Source: Pasteurella sp049670895 (lineage in GTDB: Bacteria > Pseudomonadota > Gammaproteobacteria > Enterobacterales > Pasteurellaceae). From it: a stretch of DNA of 64,000 nt. Positions 17,614 to 28,082 of this stretch are shown here, piece after piece (position 1 is the stretch's first letter; every line of letters starts with the position of its first letter). A program made the translations under genes and the position numbers. The stretch is taken from NCBI RefSeq assembly GCF_049670895.1, contig NZ_CP187170.1; one strand, given 5' to 3'. The notes beneath the pieces were generated by a model. It searched no databases. It was not told the origin of the DNA and worked only from the letters and a program-made list of their open reading frames with translations.

Positions 17614-19038
17614 TTAAAGTGCTTTCAAAATATCATCTACACGATCTTTGGCATCACCAAATAGCATTTGTGTATTTTCTTTGAAGAACAGTGGATTTTG
17701 TACCCCTGCATAACCCGTGTTCATTGAACGTTTAAACACGATTACATTTTGGGCTTTCCACACTTCAAGCACTGGCATGCCTGCGATTGGGCTGTTTGGA
17801 TCGTCCATTGCTGCAGGGTTAACCGTATCATTAGCACCAATGACTAATACGGTATCGGTATCGCCGAAATCATCGTTGATTTCGTCCATTTCTAATACGA
17901 TATCGTAAGGCACTTTCGCTTCTGCCAACAACACGTTCATATGGCCTGGTAAACGTCCTGCTACTGGGTGAATACCAAAACGCACATTCACACCACGCTC
18001 ACGCAATTTTTGGGTAATTTCTGCTACAGGATATTGAGCCTGAGCCACTGCCATACCGTATCCCGGTGTAATAATCACCGTGCTAGAATTTTTGAGCAAT
18101 TCTGCCACGTCTTCTGCCGTGGTTTCACGGTATTCGCCTTGTTCTTCATCACTTGTCGCCACAGGATCATTACCAAATCCCCCTGCAATCACGCTAATGA
18201 ATGAACGGTTCATGGCTTTACACATGATGTAAGAAAGAATCGCACCTGATGAACCCACTAATGCCCCTGTTACAATCAACAAGTCATTACTTAACATAAA
18301 GCCTGCTGCTGCCGCTGCCCAACCTGAATAAGAGTTAAGCATTGACACCACCACTGGCATATCTGCCCCCCCAATGGATGCCACTAAATGCCAACCAAAC
18401 GCAAGGGCAATGGCTGTCATTAATAACACAGGGAAAATGTTGTCTGGGTTATTTAAGAAAGACACCATTAATAACGCAGAAACAATCAAAGCAGCTAAAT
18501 TTAATTTATGGCGATGTGGTAAAGTCAAGGCTTTTGAATTGATAATGCCACGTAACTTACCAAATGCGACCACAGACCCTGTGAAAGTCACCGCACCGAT
18601 AAAGATACCTAAGAACACTTCCACATTGTGAATGTTACTTAGCACTTTTTGTTCCGCCACAAAAGCCGCTTGTGCAGCCGCATCTAAATTGGCTGGCATC
18701 ACTGCTTCATGGTGTAAACCATAGCTATTAAAGCCAACCAATACTGCCGCCAATCCCACAAAACTGTGTAAAATCGCCACAAGCTCTGGCATTTCTGTCA
18801 TTTCCACTTTTAAAGCACGTTGAATACCAATAACGGCACCAATTGCCATAGCAAGTAGAATCCAAATGGTTCCTTCTGATTGTGGACCAAAAATAGTAGC
18901 AATCAACGCAATTGCCATCCCCACAATCCCAAACCAACAGCCCGCTTTTGCCGTTTCATGTTTAGAAAGACCTGCTAAGCTCATAATGAAAAGTAGTGCT
19001 GCGACAATATAGGCAGCTTGTACTAAACCTTCAGACAT
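17614..19038 (-). CDS. pntB: NAD(P) transhydrogenase subunit beta
   Basis: This 474-residue protein has an N-terminal block of about eight or nine membrane helices and a C-terminal NADP-binding domain (III). That domain includes IITPGYGMAVAQAQ, FGIHPVAGRLPGHMNVLLAEA and the conserved VLVIGANDTVNPAA. With PntA it couples proton entry to NADPH formation from NADH. It starts 10 bases after pntA stops. Confidence 0.96.
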   Translation of the reverse strand: MSEGLVQAAYIVAALLFIMSLAGLSKHETAKAGCWFGIVGMAIALIATIFGPQSEGTIWILLAMAIGAVIGIQRALKVEMTEMPELVAILHSFVGLAAVLVGFNSYGLHHEAVMPANLDAAAQAAFVAEQKVLSNIHNVEVFLGIFIGAVTFTGSVVAFGKLRGIINSKALTLPHRHKLNLAALIVSALLMVSFLNNPDNIFPVLLMTAIALAFGWHLVASIGGADMPVVVSMLNSYSGWAAAAAGFMLSNDLLIVTGALVGSSGAILSYIMCKAMNRSFISVIAGGFGNDPVATSDEEQGEYRETTAEDVAELLKNSSTVIITPGYGMAVAQAQYPVAEITQKLRERGVNVRFGIHPVAGRLPGHMNVLLAEAKVPYDIVLEMDEINDDFGDTDTVLVIGANDTVNPAAMDDPNSPIAGMPVLEVWKAQNVIVFKRSMNTGYAGVQNPLFFKENTQMLFGDAKDRVDDILKAL

Positions 19039-19048
19039 TGCTTACTCC

Positions 19049-20578
19049 TTAATCTTTTCTAAACATAGCAAGCATTCTCTGGGTCACTTTAAAGCCCCCG
19101 AAAATATTGATACTTGCGACTAAAATGGCGATAAATGCAAGGGCACTAATAAAGAAGTTACCTTGCGAAATTTGCAATAATGCACCCACAATAATAATCC
19201 CTGAAATCGCATTGGTCACCGCCATTAATGGGGTATGTAACGCATGGCTAACATTCCACACCACATAATAACCCACCACACAAGCCAATACGAACACCGT
19301 AAAGTGCGATAAAAATGCCGCAGGTGCAACGGAAGCTAATGCCATAAACAACACAGCTGCCACTGCCATTGCCCCATATTTTTTACGAGGATCCGCAGGT
19401 TTTGCTTCTTTTTTCTCCACAGGGGCGGCTTTGGCTTTTTGTGGTTGTGCAGAGACTTGAATTGGTGGGGCTGGCCATGTGATTTCACCCTGACGAATCA
19501 CTGTGACACCACGTAAAACCACATCATCAAAATCAATATTGATGTTACCATCTTTTTCTTTACATAAAAGTTTGAGCAAGTTGACAAGGTTTGTCCCATA
19601 AAGTTGGGAAGATTGTGTCGGCAAACGGCTCGGTAAATCTGTATAACCAATGATTTTCACCTGATTATCCGTTACCACCACTTCACCAGCTTTCGCTAAT
19701 TCACAGTTACCCCCTGTGGCGGCGGCCAAATCGACGATGACCGAACCTGGTTTCATGGATTCCACCATCTCTTTAGTAATCAAACGTGGTGCAGGTTTAC
19801 CCGGAATTAATGCGGTGGTGATAATAATATCCACTTCTTTAGCTTGTTCAGCATAAAGTGCAAGTGCACGGCGATTAAACTCTTCCGACATCACTTTTGC
19901 ATAGCCATCACCACTGCCACCTTCTTCCTGAAAATCAATCTCAAGGAAACTCGCCCCCATACTTTCGACTTGCTCTTTCACTTCAGGACGAGAGTCAAAG
20001 GCACGCACGATTGCACCTAAACTATTTGCAGCACCAATAGCAGCCAAACCTGCCACACCCGCACCAATCACAAGGACTTTAGCAGGTGGAACTTTACCTG
20101 CAGCGGTAATTTGTCCAGTAAAGAAGCTCCCAAACTCGTGAGCCGCTTCGACTACAGCACGATAGCCCGCGATATTTGCCATTGAACTTAATGCATCTAA
20201 TGATTGTGCACGAGAAATACGTGGCACCGCATCCATAGCTAATACATTAATTTTCTTCGCTGACAATTTCTCCATTAAGTCAGGATTTTGTGCAGGCCAA
20301 ATAAAACTCACCAAGGTTGTGCCTTCATGCATTAACGCAATTTCTGCATCGGTCGGAGCATTCACTTTAAAAATGATATCCGACTGCCAAACCTCTTCTG
20401 CTGAGCCAATTTTTGCTCCTGCTTCTGCAAATGCTTGATCTTCAAAACTCGCTTTAAAACCGGCATTACGCTCAACAATCACTTCAAAGCCAAGCTTTAA
20501 AATTTGTTGCACTGTTTTCGGCGTTGCCGCTACACGACTTTCATTATCAAGCAGTTCTCTAGGTACACCAATTAACAT
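19049..20578 (-). CDS. pntA: NAD(P) transhydrogenase subunit alpha
   Basis: This 509-residue protein has the alanine-dehydrogenase-like NAD-binding domain (I) at about residues 1-380, with VLVIGAGVAGLAAIGAANSLGA. A linker rich in Lys/Ala/Pro follows, then four membrane helices of domain II. It is the first gene of pntAB. The divergent CRISPR operon begins about 270 bases away. Confidence 0.96.
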   Translation of the reverse strand: MLIGVPRELLDNESRVAATPKTVQQILKLGFEVIVERNAGFKASFEDQAFAEAGAKIGSAEEVWQSDIIFKVNAPTDAEIALMHEGTTLVSFIWPAQNPDLMEKLSAKKINVLAMDAVPRISRAQSLDALSSMANIAGYRAVVEAAHEFGSFFTGQITAAGKVPPAKVLVIGAGVAGLAAIGAANSLGAIVRAFDSRPEVKEQVESMGASFLEIDFQEEGGSGDGYAKVMSEEFNRRALALYAEQAKEVDIIITTALIPGKPAPRLITKEMVESMKPGSVIVDLAAATGGNCELAKAGEVVVTDNQVKIIGYTDLPSRLPTQSSQLYGTNLVNLLKLLCKEKDGNINIDFDDVVLRGVTVIRQGEITWPAPPIQVSAQPQKAKAAPVEKKEAKPADPRKKYGAMAVAAVLFMALASVAPAAFLSHFTVFVLACVVGYYVVWNVSHALHTPLMAVTNAISGIIIVGALLQISQGNFFISALAFIAILVASINIFGGFKVTQRMLAMFRKD

Positions 20579-20770
20579 AATGTTTCCTTCAAATTGATTG
20601 ATGATAATTTTGAGTAAACCCGTTACTCCCCTACAAAAAATGACAATACGTCAAAGCTGTTTCAATGTACCATTTATTCTTTTAAAGTTGCAAAAACTTT
20701 TTCTTGATTATTCAAAAAGGTGAGTTGGGTAATTGGAATTTATCTTATAAATTAAAAAAATTACATATCT

Positions 20771-20799
20771 TTACAAATGTGTAAAAAATACACGATAAT
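20771..20799 (+). promoter_or_regulatory. Candidate promoter of the type III-A CRISPR operon
   Basis: TTACAA and GATAAT are separated by 17 bases, and GATAAT ends 50 bases before cas10. The -35 box lies inside an imperfect palindrome (TTTACAAATGTGTAAA, 20770-20785) that could be an operator. Confidence 0.45.
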
Positions 20800-20849
20800 A
20801 GCCTTTTCTGATACGCTTGAAGAAATTTATCCAATAAGAGAAATGAATC

Positions 20850-23468
20850 ATGACTAACTTATTATTTCCATCCTGTAGAGTAGCATTTGCTGCATTAATG
20901 CATGATTTAGGGAAATTTACACAACGTGCCAAATTACCTATTTCACAAGATCAACTCAATTCCCATAAACAACTTTATAGTCCTTTTAATCAAGAGAAAG
21001 GATTCCATTCACATATCCATGCGGCTTATACCGCGTTTTCTATTGATCAACTCGAAAAGTTCTTGCCCGATTTAATTCAACATGATCTTTATCCCTTTTC
21101 TTCTCGGCAACAATGTTCGCCACAAGAGATGACAGATTCATTAATTAACGCTGCGGCTGCACATCATAAACCAGATACTTTTCTTCAGTGGGTCATTGCA
21201 ACGGCAGATCGTGTTGCTTCTGGCTTTGAACGAGATGAATTTGATAAATACAATGCATCTGAAGAATCTGAATGCGAAAAGACCAAAAATCCCAACCATT
21301 ATCAAGCCCGTTTACTCAGTTTATTTGAACAAATTAACCAATCGAATAAAAATACTCACGAAGCATTCAAGTATTGCTACCCATTAACCCCATTAAGCCC
21401 GCAAAGTATTTTCCCTAATTTACGACAAGCAGATGAACCAACAGAAAATAACAAGGCACAGCAACAATATGCCGAATTATGGCAAGCTTTTTTAAATGGA
21501 TTAGAAAAGATCCCAACTTCACATCGTCAAACATGGGATTTGTGGCTTGACCACTTTGATACAGCATATCAATGCTTTACAAGCTCGATTCCATCTGCAA
21601 CGGCATTTGGCGTAAAACCAGAAGTCTCTTTGTATGATCACAGTAAAACGACGGCAGCTTTAGCCACCGCACTCTGGCGTTGGCATGAGGAAAATGGTCT
21701 AACAGACAATGCTCAAGTGAGTCAATTACAAAAAAGAGAAGAAAGTTGGAATGAAAATAAATTCTTACTCATTAAAGGTGATTTCTTTGGAATTCAAGAT
21801 TTTATTTTTTCAGGCGGTTCAGACACCAATAAAGAAGCGGCAAAATTATTACGTGGACGCTCCTTCCAAGTGTCATTATTTGCCGAATTGGCTGCATTGA
21901 AAATCCTCCAAGCCTGTCAATTACCTAGCACTAGCCAAATTTTAAATGCAGCAGGTAAGTTTTTAATTGTGGCACCAAACACCGAATCTGTAAAACAAGC
22001 TTTAATTCAAGTCCAACAAGAATTTAACCAATGGTTTATTGAGCAGACTTATGGACTAATCGGACTCGGTATCGCCTCTTTGCCTGCAAGTTGTAATGAT
22101 TTTATCAGTGATCATTTTTCCACTTTGCAACAACGCCTTTTCCAACAATTAGAAAAAATAAAATTACAACGTCTTGATCTGACAGAAAATACCAACAGTG
22201 TTCAAGAAATCCAATATCCTTATGGGGTTTGCAAACTCAATAGTGCTTTCCCTGCGTATTCAGAAGAAAAATATTCCTTGTTATCACTCGATCAAATAGA
22301 AATTGGCAAACAGCTCACCAAAAAGCAACGGATTATTATTTGTGATCAAAGCACAGATTTAAGCGAAACAGGCAACACCAAAGCGTTAAAACAGCCTATT
22401 TTTGGCTATAACGTCATTTTCACCAATAGTGAAGACCAAACTGGCAAATTTGGCAATCTGGCTAAGGCAAACAAAATTTATCGTTTTTGGGACTTTTCTT
22501 TACCTAAAAACCTCACAGACGCTATTTGGAATGGTTATGCTCGTCGCTATATCAATGCCTATATCCCACTATTTAATGAATTAGATTGCTATGAATCAGG
22601 TAAATATAAAAATACGGAAGAAACAGCCAAAGTCGGCGATGTAAAAACCTTTGACTTCATTGCTTGTGAAGATCGCCAACCTCTTTGTAGGGATGGGAAA
22701 GTCATTGAAGGACAATATGAAGGTCAAGTTGCCCTTATGACGTTAAAAGGGGACGTGGATAATCTTGGGCTCATATTTCAGCAAGGATTAAAAAAATCCT
22801 CCTTTGCTAAGATGGCCTCCCTTTCTCGTCAAGTTAACCAATTCTTCAGTTTATGGTTGCCAGCTTATTGTGCAAGTGAAAATGCCAATATGTACACTGT
22901 TTTTGCAGGCGGCGATGACTTCTTTTTAATTGGGCCTTGGTACAGCACACAAAAACTTGCCAAAAAAATGCAAGCCGAATTTGCTCGCTATGTTACGGGT
23001 AATCCAACAATCCATTTTTCAGCAGGTATGGTTATGAGCAAACTTGGCATGCCAGTCCCCTATTTAGGCAATATCGCAGAAGAGGCTCTCGAAAAAGCGA
23101 AACAAATCGAAGGAAAAAATGCCGCTACGCTTTATCAACGCAGTTTACCTTGGCATGAATTGATGAGTTTAAATGCACTTGAAGAGGAAATCATACGTTT
23201 GGCAGAAGCGTATCAAATTTCAACATCTTATTTGTACTCCTTGATTCATTTATCTGACTTAGCCGCAGATCAGCACAATATTGAAGCAACGATGTGGAGA
23301 AGCCATTTCTATTACCGCACCGCCCGTTATGTGCTAGATAAACTGAAAAAAGAAAATAAAAATAAGGCATTAAAAGAAATGAGTGCCTCACTCGGTGAAC
23401 AAGGCATTGCAAAATTCAAACGTCATTTTGCTATCCCATTATTTAATTATTTCTATCAAAAACGCTAA
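20850..23468 (+). CDS. cas10: Type III-A CRISPR effector subunit Cas10/Csm1
   Basis: This 872-residue large subunit of the Csm complex has an N-terminal HD nuclease domain with H18-D19 in LMHDLGKFTQ and the second metal motif AAAAHHKPDTF near residue 105. Two palm domains follow; the second carries the cyclase motif GGDD (687-690, in FAGGDDFFLIG). Both active sites look intact, so it should cut single-stranded DNA and make cyclic oligoadenylates when target RNA is bound. Csm1 is usually about 750-850 residues, so this one is at the long end. It starts the effector operon, and csm2 follows after 11 bases. Confidence 0.96.
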   Translation: MTNLLFPSCRVAFAALMHDLGKFTQRAKLPISQDQLNSHKQLYSPFNQEKGFHSHIHAAYTAFSIDQLEKFLPDLIQHDLYPFSSRQQCSPQEMTDSLINAAAAHHKPDTFLQWVIATADRVASGFERDEFDKYNASEESECEKTKNPNHYQARLLSLFEQINQSNKNTHEAFKYCYPLTPLSPQSIFPNLRQADEPTENNKAQQQYAELWQAFLNGLEKIPTSHRQTWDLWLDHFDTAYQCFTSSIPSATAFGVKPEVSLYDHSKTTAALATALWRWHEENGLTDNAQVSQLQKREESWNENKFLLIKGDFFGIQDFIFSGGSDTNKEAAKLLRGRSFQVSLFAELAALKILQACQLPSTSQILNAAGKFLIVAPNTESVKQALIQVQQEFNQWFIEQTYGLIGLGIASLPASCNDFISDHFSTLQQRLFQQLEKIKLQRLDLTENTNSVQEIQYPYGVCKLNSAFPAYSEEKYSLLSLDQIEIGKQLTKKQRIIICDQSTDLSETGNTKALKQPIFGYNVIFTNSEDQTGKFGNLAKANKIYRFWDFSLPKNLTDAIWNGYARRYINAYIPLFNELDCYESGKYKNTEETAKVGDVKTFDFIACEDRQPLCRDGKVIEGQYEGQVALMTLKGDVDNLGLIFQQGLKKSSFAKMASLSRQVNQFFSLWLPAYCASENANMYTVFAGGDDFFLIGPWYSTQKLAKKMQAEFARYVTGNPTIHFSAGMVMSKLGMPVPYLGNIAEEALEKAKQIEGKNAATLYQRSLPWHELMSLNALEEEIIRLAEAYQISTSYLYSLIHLSDLAADQHNIEATMWRSHFYYRTARYVLDKLKKENKNKALKEMSASLGEQGIAKFKRHFAIPLFNYFYQKR

Positions 23469-23479
23469 AGAGGTCAAAC

Positions 23480-23875
23480 ATGGAACATTTAATCAAATTT
23501 GGACAAAATAAAGATGCAGCCATTTTTTCAGATATTGCTGAAAAGGCCGCACAAAAAATCAAAAGCAATCAAAATGCAAACAAGGCAACACAATTAAGAA
23601 AATTCTATGATGAATTAGCCATGTGGAATGATCGTGTTCAATTGGACAAAACAGATCGTAACGCAAAGTTTGAGGAACTCCTCCCTTTTATCAAAATGAT
23701 GAAAGCAAAAGTGGCTTATGCAAAAGCGAGACAGCACATAGATGACAATTTTTTAACTATTTTTTCTCGCTGTATTGATCAAATTACCTCTGTGGAAACC
23801 TTAAAAGATGCCAAATTATTTATGGAAGCCGTCATGGGTTATTGCAAACTAGAAGAATCAACAAAACAACGTTAA
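23480..23875 (+). CDS. csm2: Type III-A effector small subunit Csm2
   Basis: This 131-residue, all-helical, basic protein has the length and position of Csm2, the small subunit that lines the crRNA-target filament. KATQLRKFYDELAMWNDR resembles the TIGR01870-type core. Identity rests on both core sequence and gene order. AGAGG precedes the start. Confidence 0.9.
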   Translation: MEHLIKFGQNKDAAIFSDIAEKAAQKIKSNQNANKATQLRKFYDELAMWNDRVQLDKTDRNAKFEELLPFIKMMKAKVAYAKARQHIDDNFLTIFSRCIDQITSVETLKDAKLFMEAVMGYCKLEESTKQR

Positions 23876-23893
23876 GAAGATAAGGACATAAAA

Positions 23894-24592
23894 ATGAAAT
23901 TAACCAATATTATCGAAATCAAAGCTAAATTAGTGTTAAAAACAGGTTTACATATCGGATCTGGTGACAGTGAAATGCATATTGGCGGTATTGATAACGC
24001 AGTGATCAAACACCCACTCACCCATTCGCCTTATATTCCAGGTTCAAGCTTAAAAGGGAAAATCCGTTCATTATTAGAATGGCGTAGTGGTGAAGTGAAA
24101 AGCCAACCACTGAATCTAAAAAATTTACAGGATGCTAAAGATCCAAGTGCGGTCAAAAATATTTTAAGTTTATTTGGTGTCACAGGGGATAGCCAAAACG
24201 ACGAAGAAAAACTGGCAGAAATTGGTGTTTCTCGTTTAGCTTTTTGGGATTGTAACTTGAATGAGAAATGGGAACGCAAAGTCAAAGAAGATAACTTAAT
24301 GCTGACCGAAGCAAAAACAGAAAACATGATTAATAGAATCAACTCACTTGCTGAACACCCACGCCAAACGGAACGTGTCCCTGCAGGTGCTGAATTTGAT
24401 TTTAAACTTACTATGCGTCAATTTGAAGGTGATAGCGATGCACTTTTAGAGTTAATTTTAAAAGGGTTACGCCTATTAGAATTAGACAGTTTAGGCGGGT
24501 CTGGCTCTCGTGGCTATGGAAAAGTCAAATTTGAACAGTTGACTGTAGCAGAAAAGCCTGTTGAATTAGACAGCGTCGATCCATTTAAATAA
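23894..24592 (+). CDS. csm3: Type III-A backbone RNase subunit Csm3
   Basis: This 232-residue RAMP protein forms the helical backbone and cuts target RNA every 6 nucleotides. It shows TGLHIGSGDSEMHIGGIDN followed by PYIPGSSLKGKIRSLLE. The aspartate D34 in GGID aligns with the catalytic D33 of Streptococcus thermophilus Csm3, so cleavage should be active. The glycine-rich loop GGSGSRGYGKVKF lies near the C-terminus. An uptake signal lies inside the gene near 24147. Confidence 0.95.
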   Translation: MKLTNIIEIKAKLVLKTGLHIGSGDSEMHIGGIDNAVIKHPLTHSPYIPGSSLKGKIRSLLEWRSGEVKSQPLNLKNLQDAKDPSAVKNILSLFGVTGDSQNDEEKLAEIGVSRLAFWDCNLNEKWERKVKEDNLMLTEAKTENMINRINSLAEHPRQTERVPAGAEFDFKLTMRQFEGDSDALLELILKGLRLLELDSLGGSGSRGYGKVKFEQLTVAEKPVELDSVDPFK

Positions 24593-24601
24593 GGAGCAAC
24601 A

Positions 24602-25537
24602 ATGAATCTCTATCGTTTTACCCTTCAAGTGCAAAGTGCCTTTGGCACCCCACTTGTTGGCGATAGCCTGTTTGGACAATGTTGCTGGGCAATTGCCAAT
24701 CGCTTCGGTACAGCAAGGCTGACCGCCTTATTGGAGGGATATACCCAACAAAAACCATTCATGGTTGTATCAGATGCCATGCCGCAAGGATATATTCCAT
24801 TACCAACTCTGCCTTCTCTCTATTGGGAAAAAGGGCAAGAAACAGATCGCAAAAAATTAAAGAAAAAACAGTGGCTAAAAACAGAACATTTGCAACAAAA
24901 AAGTGAAGTGTGGCAAAAATTGGCACAATCTGAGCAGGATATTCACTTTACCACAAAAGAATGCTTGCAACCCCATAACAGCATTAATCGTGCCACTCAT
25001 ACGACAGGTAAAGAGGGCTTTGCCCCTTATAGCACATCACAAATTTGGTATTCTCCCAACACCTTATTGGATGTATATATCCTATTGGATGAAAATCGAT
25101 TTAGCTTAGACGAATGTAAACAAATCTTAATCGATATTGGGTTAACGGGTTTTGGGCGAGATGCGTCTATCGGTTTAGGGAAATTTACTTTCCATCAACA
25201 CGAAGCGTTCCGTTTCACCACTCATGACAAACATAATGCTTATTTAACGCTAGCAAATTGTGCGCCACAGCACCTCGATTTAGAAAAAACAAGGAGTTAT
25301 TATCAAATCACCACCAGATTTGGTAGACATGGGGATCGCGTTGCAATTGGGCAAAACCCGTTTAAAAAGCCGATTATTTTAGCGAAGAAAGCCGCCGTAT
25401 TTACCCCGAAAGAATGGAAAGTGCGGTCATTTTTGGGCAATGGTTTAACAGATGTCTCTTATGCCCAATCTGAGGCAGTCCATCAAGGTTATGCACCGGT
25501 TATCCCGTTAGCGATTGATTTCTCCCGTTTAGGATAA
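24602..25537 (+). CDS. csm4: Type III-A effector subunit Csm4
   Basis: This 311-residue RAMP protein binds the crRNA 5' handle and Cas10. The N-terminal FGTPLVGDSLFGQCCWAI is the Csm4/Cas5-like start, and GLTGFGRDASIGLGKF and FLGNGLTDVSY are glycine-rich RAMP loops. It starts 10 bases after csm3 with AGGAG upstream. An uptake signal occurs near 25420. Confidence 0.93.
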   Translation: MNLYRFTLQVQSAFGTPLVGDSLFGQCCWAIANRFGTARLTALLEGYTQQKPFMVVSDAMPQGYIPLPTLPSLYWEKGQETDRKKLKKKQWLKTEHLQQKSEVWQKLAQSEQDIHFTTKECLQPHNSINRATHTTGKEGFAPYSTSQIWYSPNTLLDVYILLDENRFSLDECKQILIDIGLTGFGRDASIGLGKFTFHQHEAFRFTTHDKHNAYLTLANCAPQHLDLEKTRSYYQITTRFGRHGDRVAIGQNPFKKPIILAKKAAVFTPKEWKVRSFLGNGLTDVSYAQSEAVHQGYAPVIPLAIDFSRLG

Positions 25538-25541
25538 AGTT

Positions 25542-27092
25542 ATGACAATTTTTATGCAAAATCATCAAGTGTACCTCACCCCAATCAGCCCTATTCATAT
25601 TGGATGTGGCGAGGATTTTGAACCAACCAATTACACCATTGATAACAATGTGTTATATCATTTCGATCCTTCTATGTTGCCATTGACAAAAGAAAAACGG
25701 GAAGATTTAACCAATCGTTCAAACCGCACCGATTTATTAAGTATTCAACGTTTTTTTCTCGAAAATAAAGAACTCGCTTGTCAATATGCTTCATATTTTG
25801 CTGATGTTTCCATGGGGGTATCTACCGTCTGGAAACAACGTATTGGTAAAGTCGCAAACAATGAAAAAGAGGGAAATGCCGTAATTAATAAATTAGCCAT
25901 TGAACGCAATTCTTATTTACCTTACCAACACGCCCCTTATATTCCTGGTTCAAGTTTTAAAGGGGCACTTGCTACTGCTATATTAAATAAAGCACACCAT
26001 GAAGAGGGTTCACCTAAAGTATCAGCTAAAGCCCATAAATCACTTGTTAAAAAATATGTTGGTGAATTTAGCGATAGCTTATTACGCTATGTGAAATTCA
26101 GTGATTTCGTGCCTCAATCCCTAGCAAATAGCCATATTTATTATGCACTGAACTTCAAAAAAGTCCCAACACATAATGGAAGTGTCGGTAAAGGTGTTCC
26201 TTTGCGTAGAGAATGTATTTCTCACGGACAATACCGAGTATTTATTAGTCAACTCTCTTTAATACTGGGACTGGATAAGAAAACACAACACATTGAAGAG
26301 TATTTATCTACCATAAACACCTTTTACAAAGCTGTATTGGCACAAGAATTAAAGGTGCTTTTGGAGCGTAATCTTGTAGAGAAAAAATGGGTAAATGCAT
26401 TTATACAACTTGTAGATACCATGTTAAAAAATAAACGTTGTGCTTTAATTCGTTTAGGAAAAAATGGGGCTGATAGTAAGGTTTACCAAGATAATGTTGC
26501 TCAAATTAAAATTATGAAAGGGAAAGGAGAAAAACCGGATTATAAACCACAAGCTACCACCCTTTGGCTTGCTGCCGAAAATGAAAAGCAAACCTCCAAT
26601 CTGCTTCCATTTGGTTGGGCAATTATTGAAGTGGATCCTCAAGAAGATAACCTTGCATTAAAACAATGGTGTGAGCAACAACCTAAATCTCACTTTGATC
26701 GTGAAGAGATTTTACAAAAACGTAAAGAACTAGAAGCCGAAAGACAACGCCAACAAGCAGAACAAAAAGCAAAACGAGAAGCTGAGATACAAGCGGAATT
26801 GGCGAAACAAGAAATGCTCAATTCACTGAGTGATAATCAACGATCTGTTATGGATTTTGTTGAACAGGTCAATGCCACCCGTGAACTCCAAGCCGATACC
26901 ACAGGCTCAGCACTGTTAAAATCCCTTACTCAACTTGTCGAAAGTGCGGTGCTTTCTTGGAATAAATCAGAAAAAGATTTTTTACTGGAACATATCACCA
27001 CGGGCTTAATTAAAACTAAAGTCAAATTCAATAAAAAAGATGGTGAGAAAAACCTTAAAAAATTATTGAATAAACTAACGGTAACTTCATGA
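25542..27092 (+). CDS. csm5: Type III-A effector subunit Csm5 with long C-terminal extension
   Basis: The N-terminal part (about residues 1-385) is a Csm5 RAMP protein: YLTPISPIHIGCGEDFEPT, then PYIPGSSFKGALATAIL. Csm5 caps the 3' end of the crRNA filament and recruits host nucleases for crRNA trimming. At 516 residues it is about 130 longer than most. The extra part starts near H384 with a highly charged predicted coiled coil (ELEAERQRQQAEQKAKREAE) and ends in a helical, lysine-rich domain. Its stop overlaps the cas6 start (ATGA). Confidence 0.93.
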   Translation: MTIFMQNHQVYLTPISPIHIGCGEDFEPTNYTIDNNVLYHFDPSMLPLTKEKREDLTNRSNRTDLLSIQRFFLENKELACQYASYFADVSMGVSTVWKQRIGKVANNEKEGNAVINKLAIERNSYLPYQHAPYIPGSSFKGALATAILNKAHHEEGSPKVSAKAHKSLVKKYVGEFSDSLLRYVKFSDFVPQSLANSHIYYALNFKKVPTHNGSVGKGVPLRRECISHGQYRVFISQLSLILGLDKKTQHIEEYLSTINTFYKAVLAQELKVLLERNLVEKKWVNAFIQLVDTMLKNKRCALIRLGKNGADSKVYQDNVAQIKIMKGKGEKPDYKPQATTLWLAAENEKQTSNLLPFGWAIIEVDPQEDNLALKQWCEQQPKSHFDREEILQKRKELEAERQRQQAEQKAKREAEIQAELAKQEMLNSLSDNQRSVMDFVEQVNATRELQADTTGSALLKSLTQLVESAVLSWNKSEKDFLLEHITTGLIKTKVKFNKKDGEKNLKKLLNKLTVTS

Positions 27093-28009
27093 TGGAATTC
27101 ACTGCTTTACCCATTGCTCGTTATCGTCTGCATTTTCAGGTAACACAACCTATTTTGTTACCTGATTATGCAGGTTCTACCTTACGCGGCGTATTTGGAC
27201 GTGCATTACGCAAAATTAGCTGTATGACGAAATTAGCAGAGTGTAAAAGTTGTCCACTTTACCGTTCCTGTCCTTATACCAGCATTTTTGAAACCCCTGC
27301 ACCAGAGACGCATAACTTGCAAAAATTCAGTCAAGTCCCTAATGGCTATATTATTGAACCGCCAGAATGGGGAAAAAAATGTTATGAAAAAGGGGAAGAA
27401 TTAAGCTTCAATATCGTGCTATTTGGTCGATTAATTGACCAACTTGCGTTAATTGTTTTTGCATTTAAGCGTGCTTTTGAGTATCAAGTAGCAAATGGAA
27501 AAGCTGAGTTTATTGATATTCAACACCTTACCTTAAATGAAGCAAAAAGCATTTTAAAAAATGGTCATATAATTGAACATGACAGCGTTATCCCGCTGCC
27601 CGCAAAGCTCCCCAAAAATTTAACCATTAATCTCACCACGCCTCTACGTTTACAGGAAAATGGCAAAGTCCTTTCGACCAAGACTATTCATTTTTCTCGT
27701 TTGTTGCTTGGTCTTGCTAAACGCATCGCATTACTCAATGAGTTTCATTATCAACCCTTGCCATTTGATTTTGAACAACTCAAAAGTGAGCTAACTCACA
27801 TAGAAGATAGCAAGCAATTAGAATGGCGAGACTGGACAAGATATTCCTCACGTCAAAATCAACGTATGCAACTGGGTGGTGTTGTTGGAAAATGGCAATT
27901 AAACAATGTCTCACCACAATGGGCTACCTTGCTCTATATTGGGCAATGGTTACACTGTGGTAAAAATGCGACATTTGGATTGGGGCAATACCGCATTACA
28001 AACTTGTAG
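27089..28009 (+). CDS. cas6: CRISPR pre-crRNA endoribonuclease Cas6
   Basis: This 306-residue RAMP protein of the Cas6 type has a cysteine-rich N-terminal insert (CKSCPLYRSCPY). The start LPDYAGSTLRGVFGRALRK and the C-terminal G-rich loop ATFGLGQYRI are typical of the C-terminal Cas6 family PF10040. It should cut the repeat to leave an 8-base 5' handle; the repeat ends in ATTGAGAC. No single catalytic residue can be assigned by eye. Confidence 0.9.
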   Translation: MMEFTALPIARYRLHFQVTQPILLPDYAGSTLRGVFGRALRKISCMTKLAECKSCPLYRSCPYTSIFETPAPETHNLQKFSQVPNGYIIEPPEWGKKCYEKGEELSFNIVLFGRLIDQLALIVFAFKRAFEYQVANGKAEFIDIQHLTLNEAKSILKNGHIIEHDSVIPLPAKLPKNLTINLTTPLRLQENGKVLSTKTIHFSRLLLGLAKRIALLNEFHYQPLPFDFEQLKSELTHIEDSKQLEWRDWTRYSSRQNQRMQLGGVVGKWQLNNVSPQWATLLYIGQWLHCGKNATFGLGQYRITNL

Positions 28010-28082
28010 AACCGCTATCCTCCGCTTAATTGAGGTTAAAATTTTCTCGTGATCAATAAAATACATGAAATAAGGACATAAC

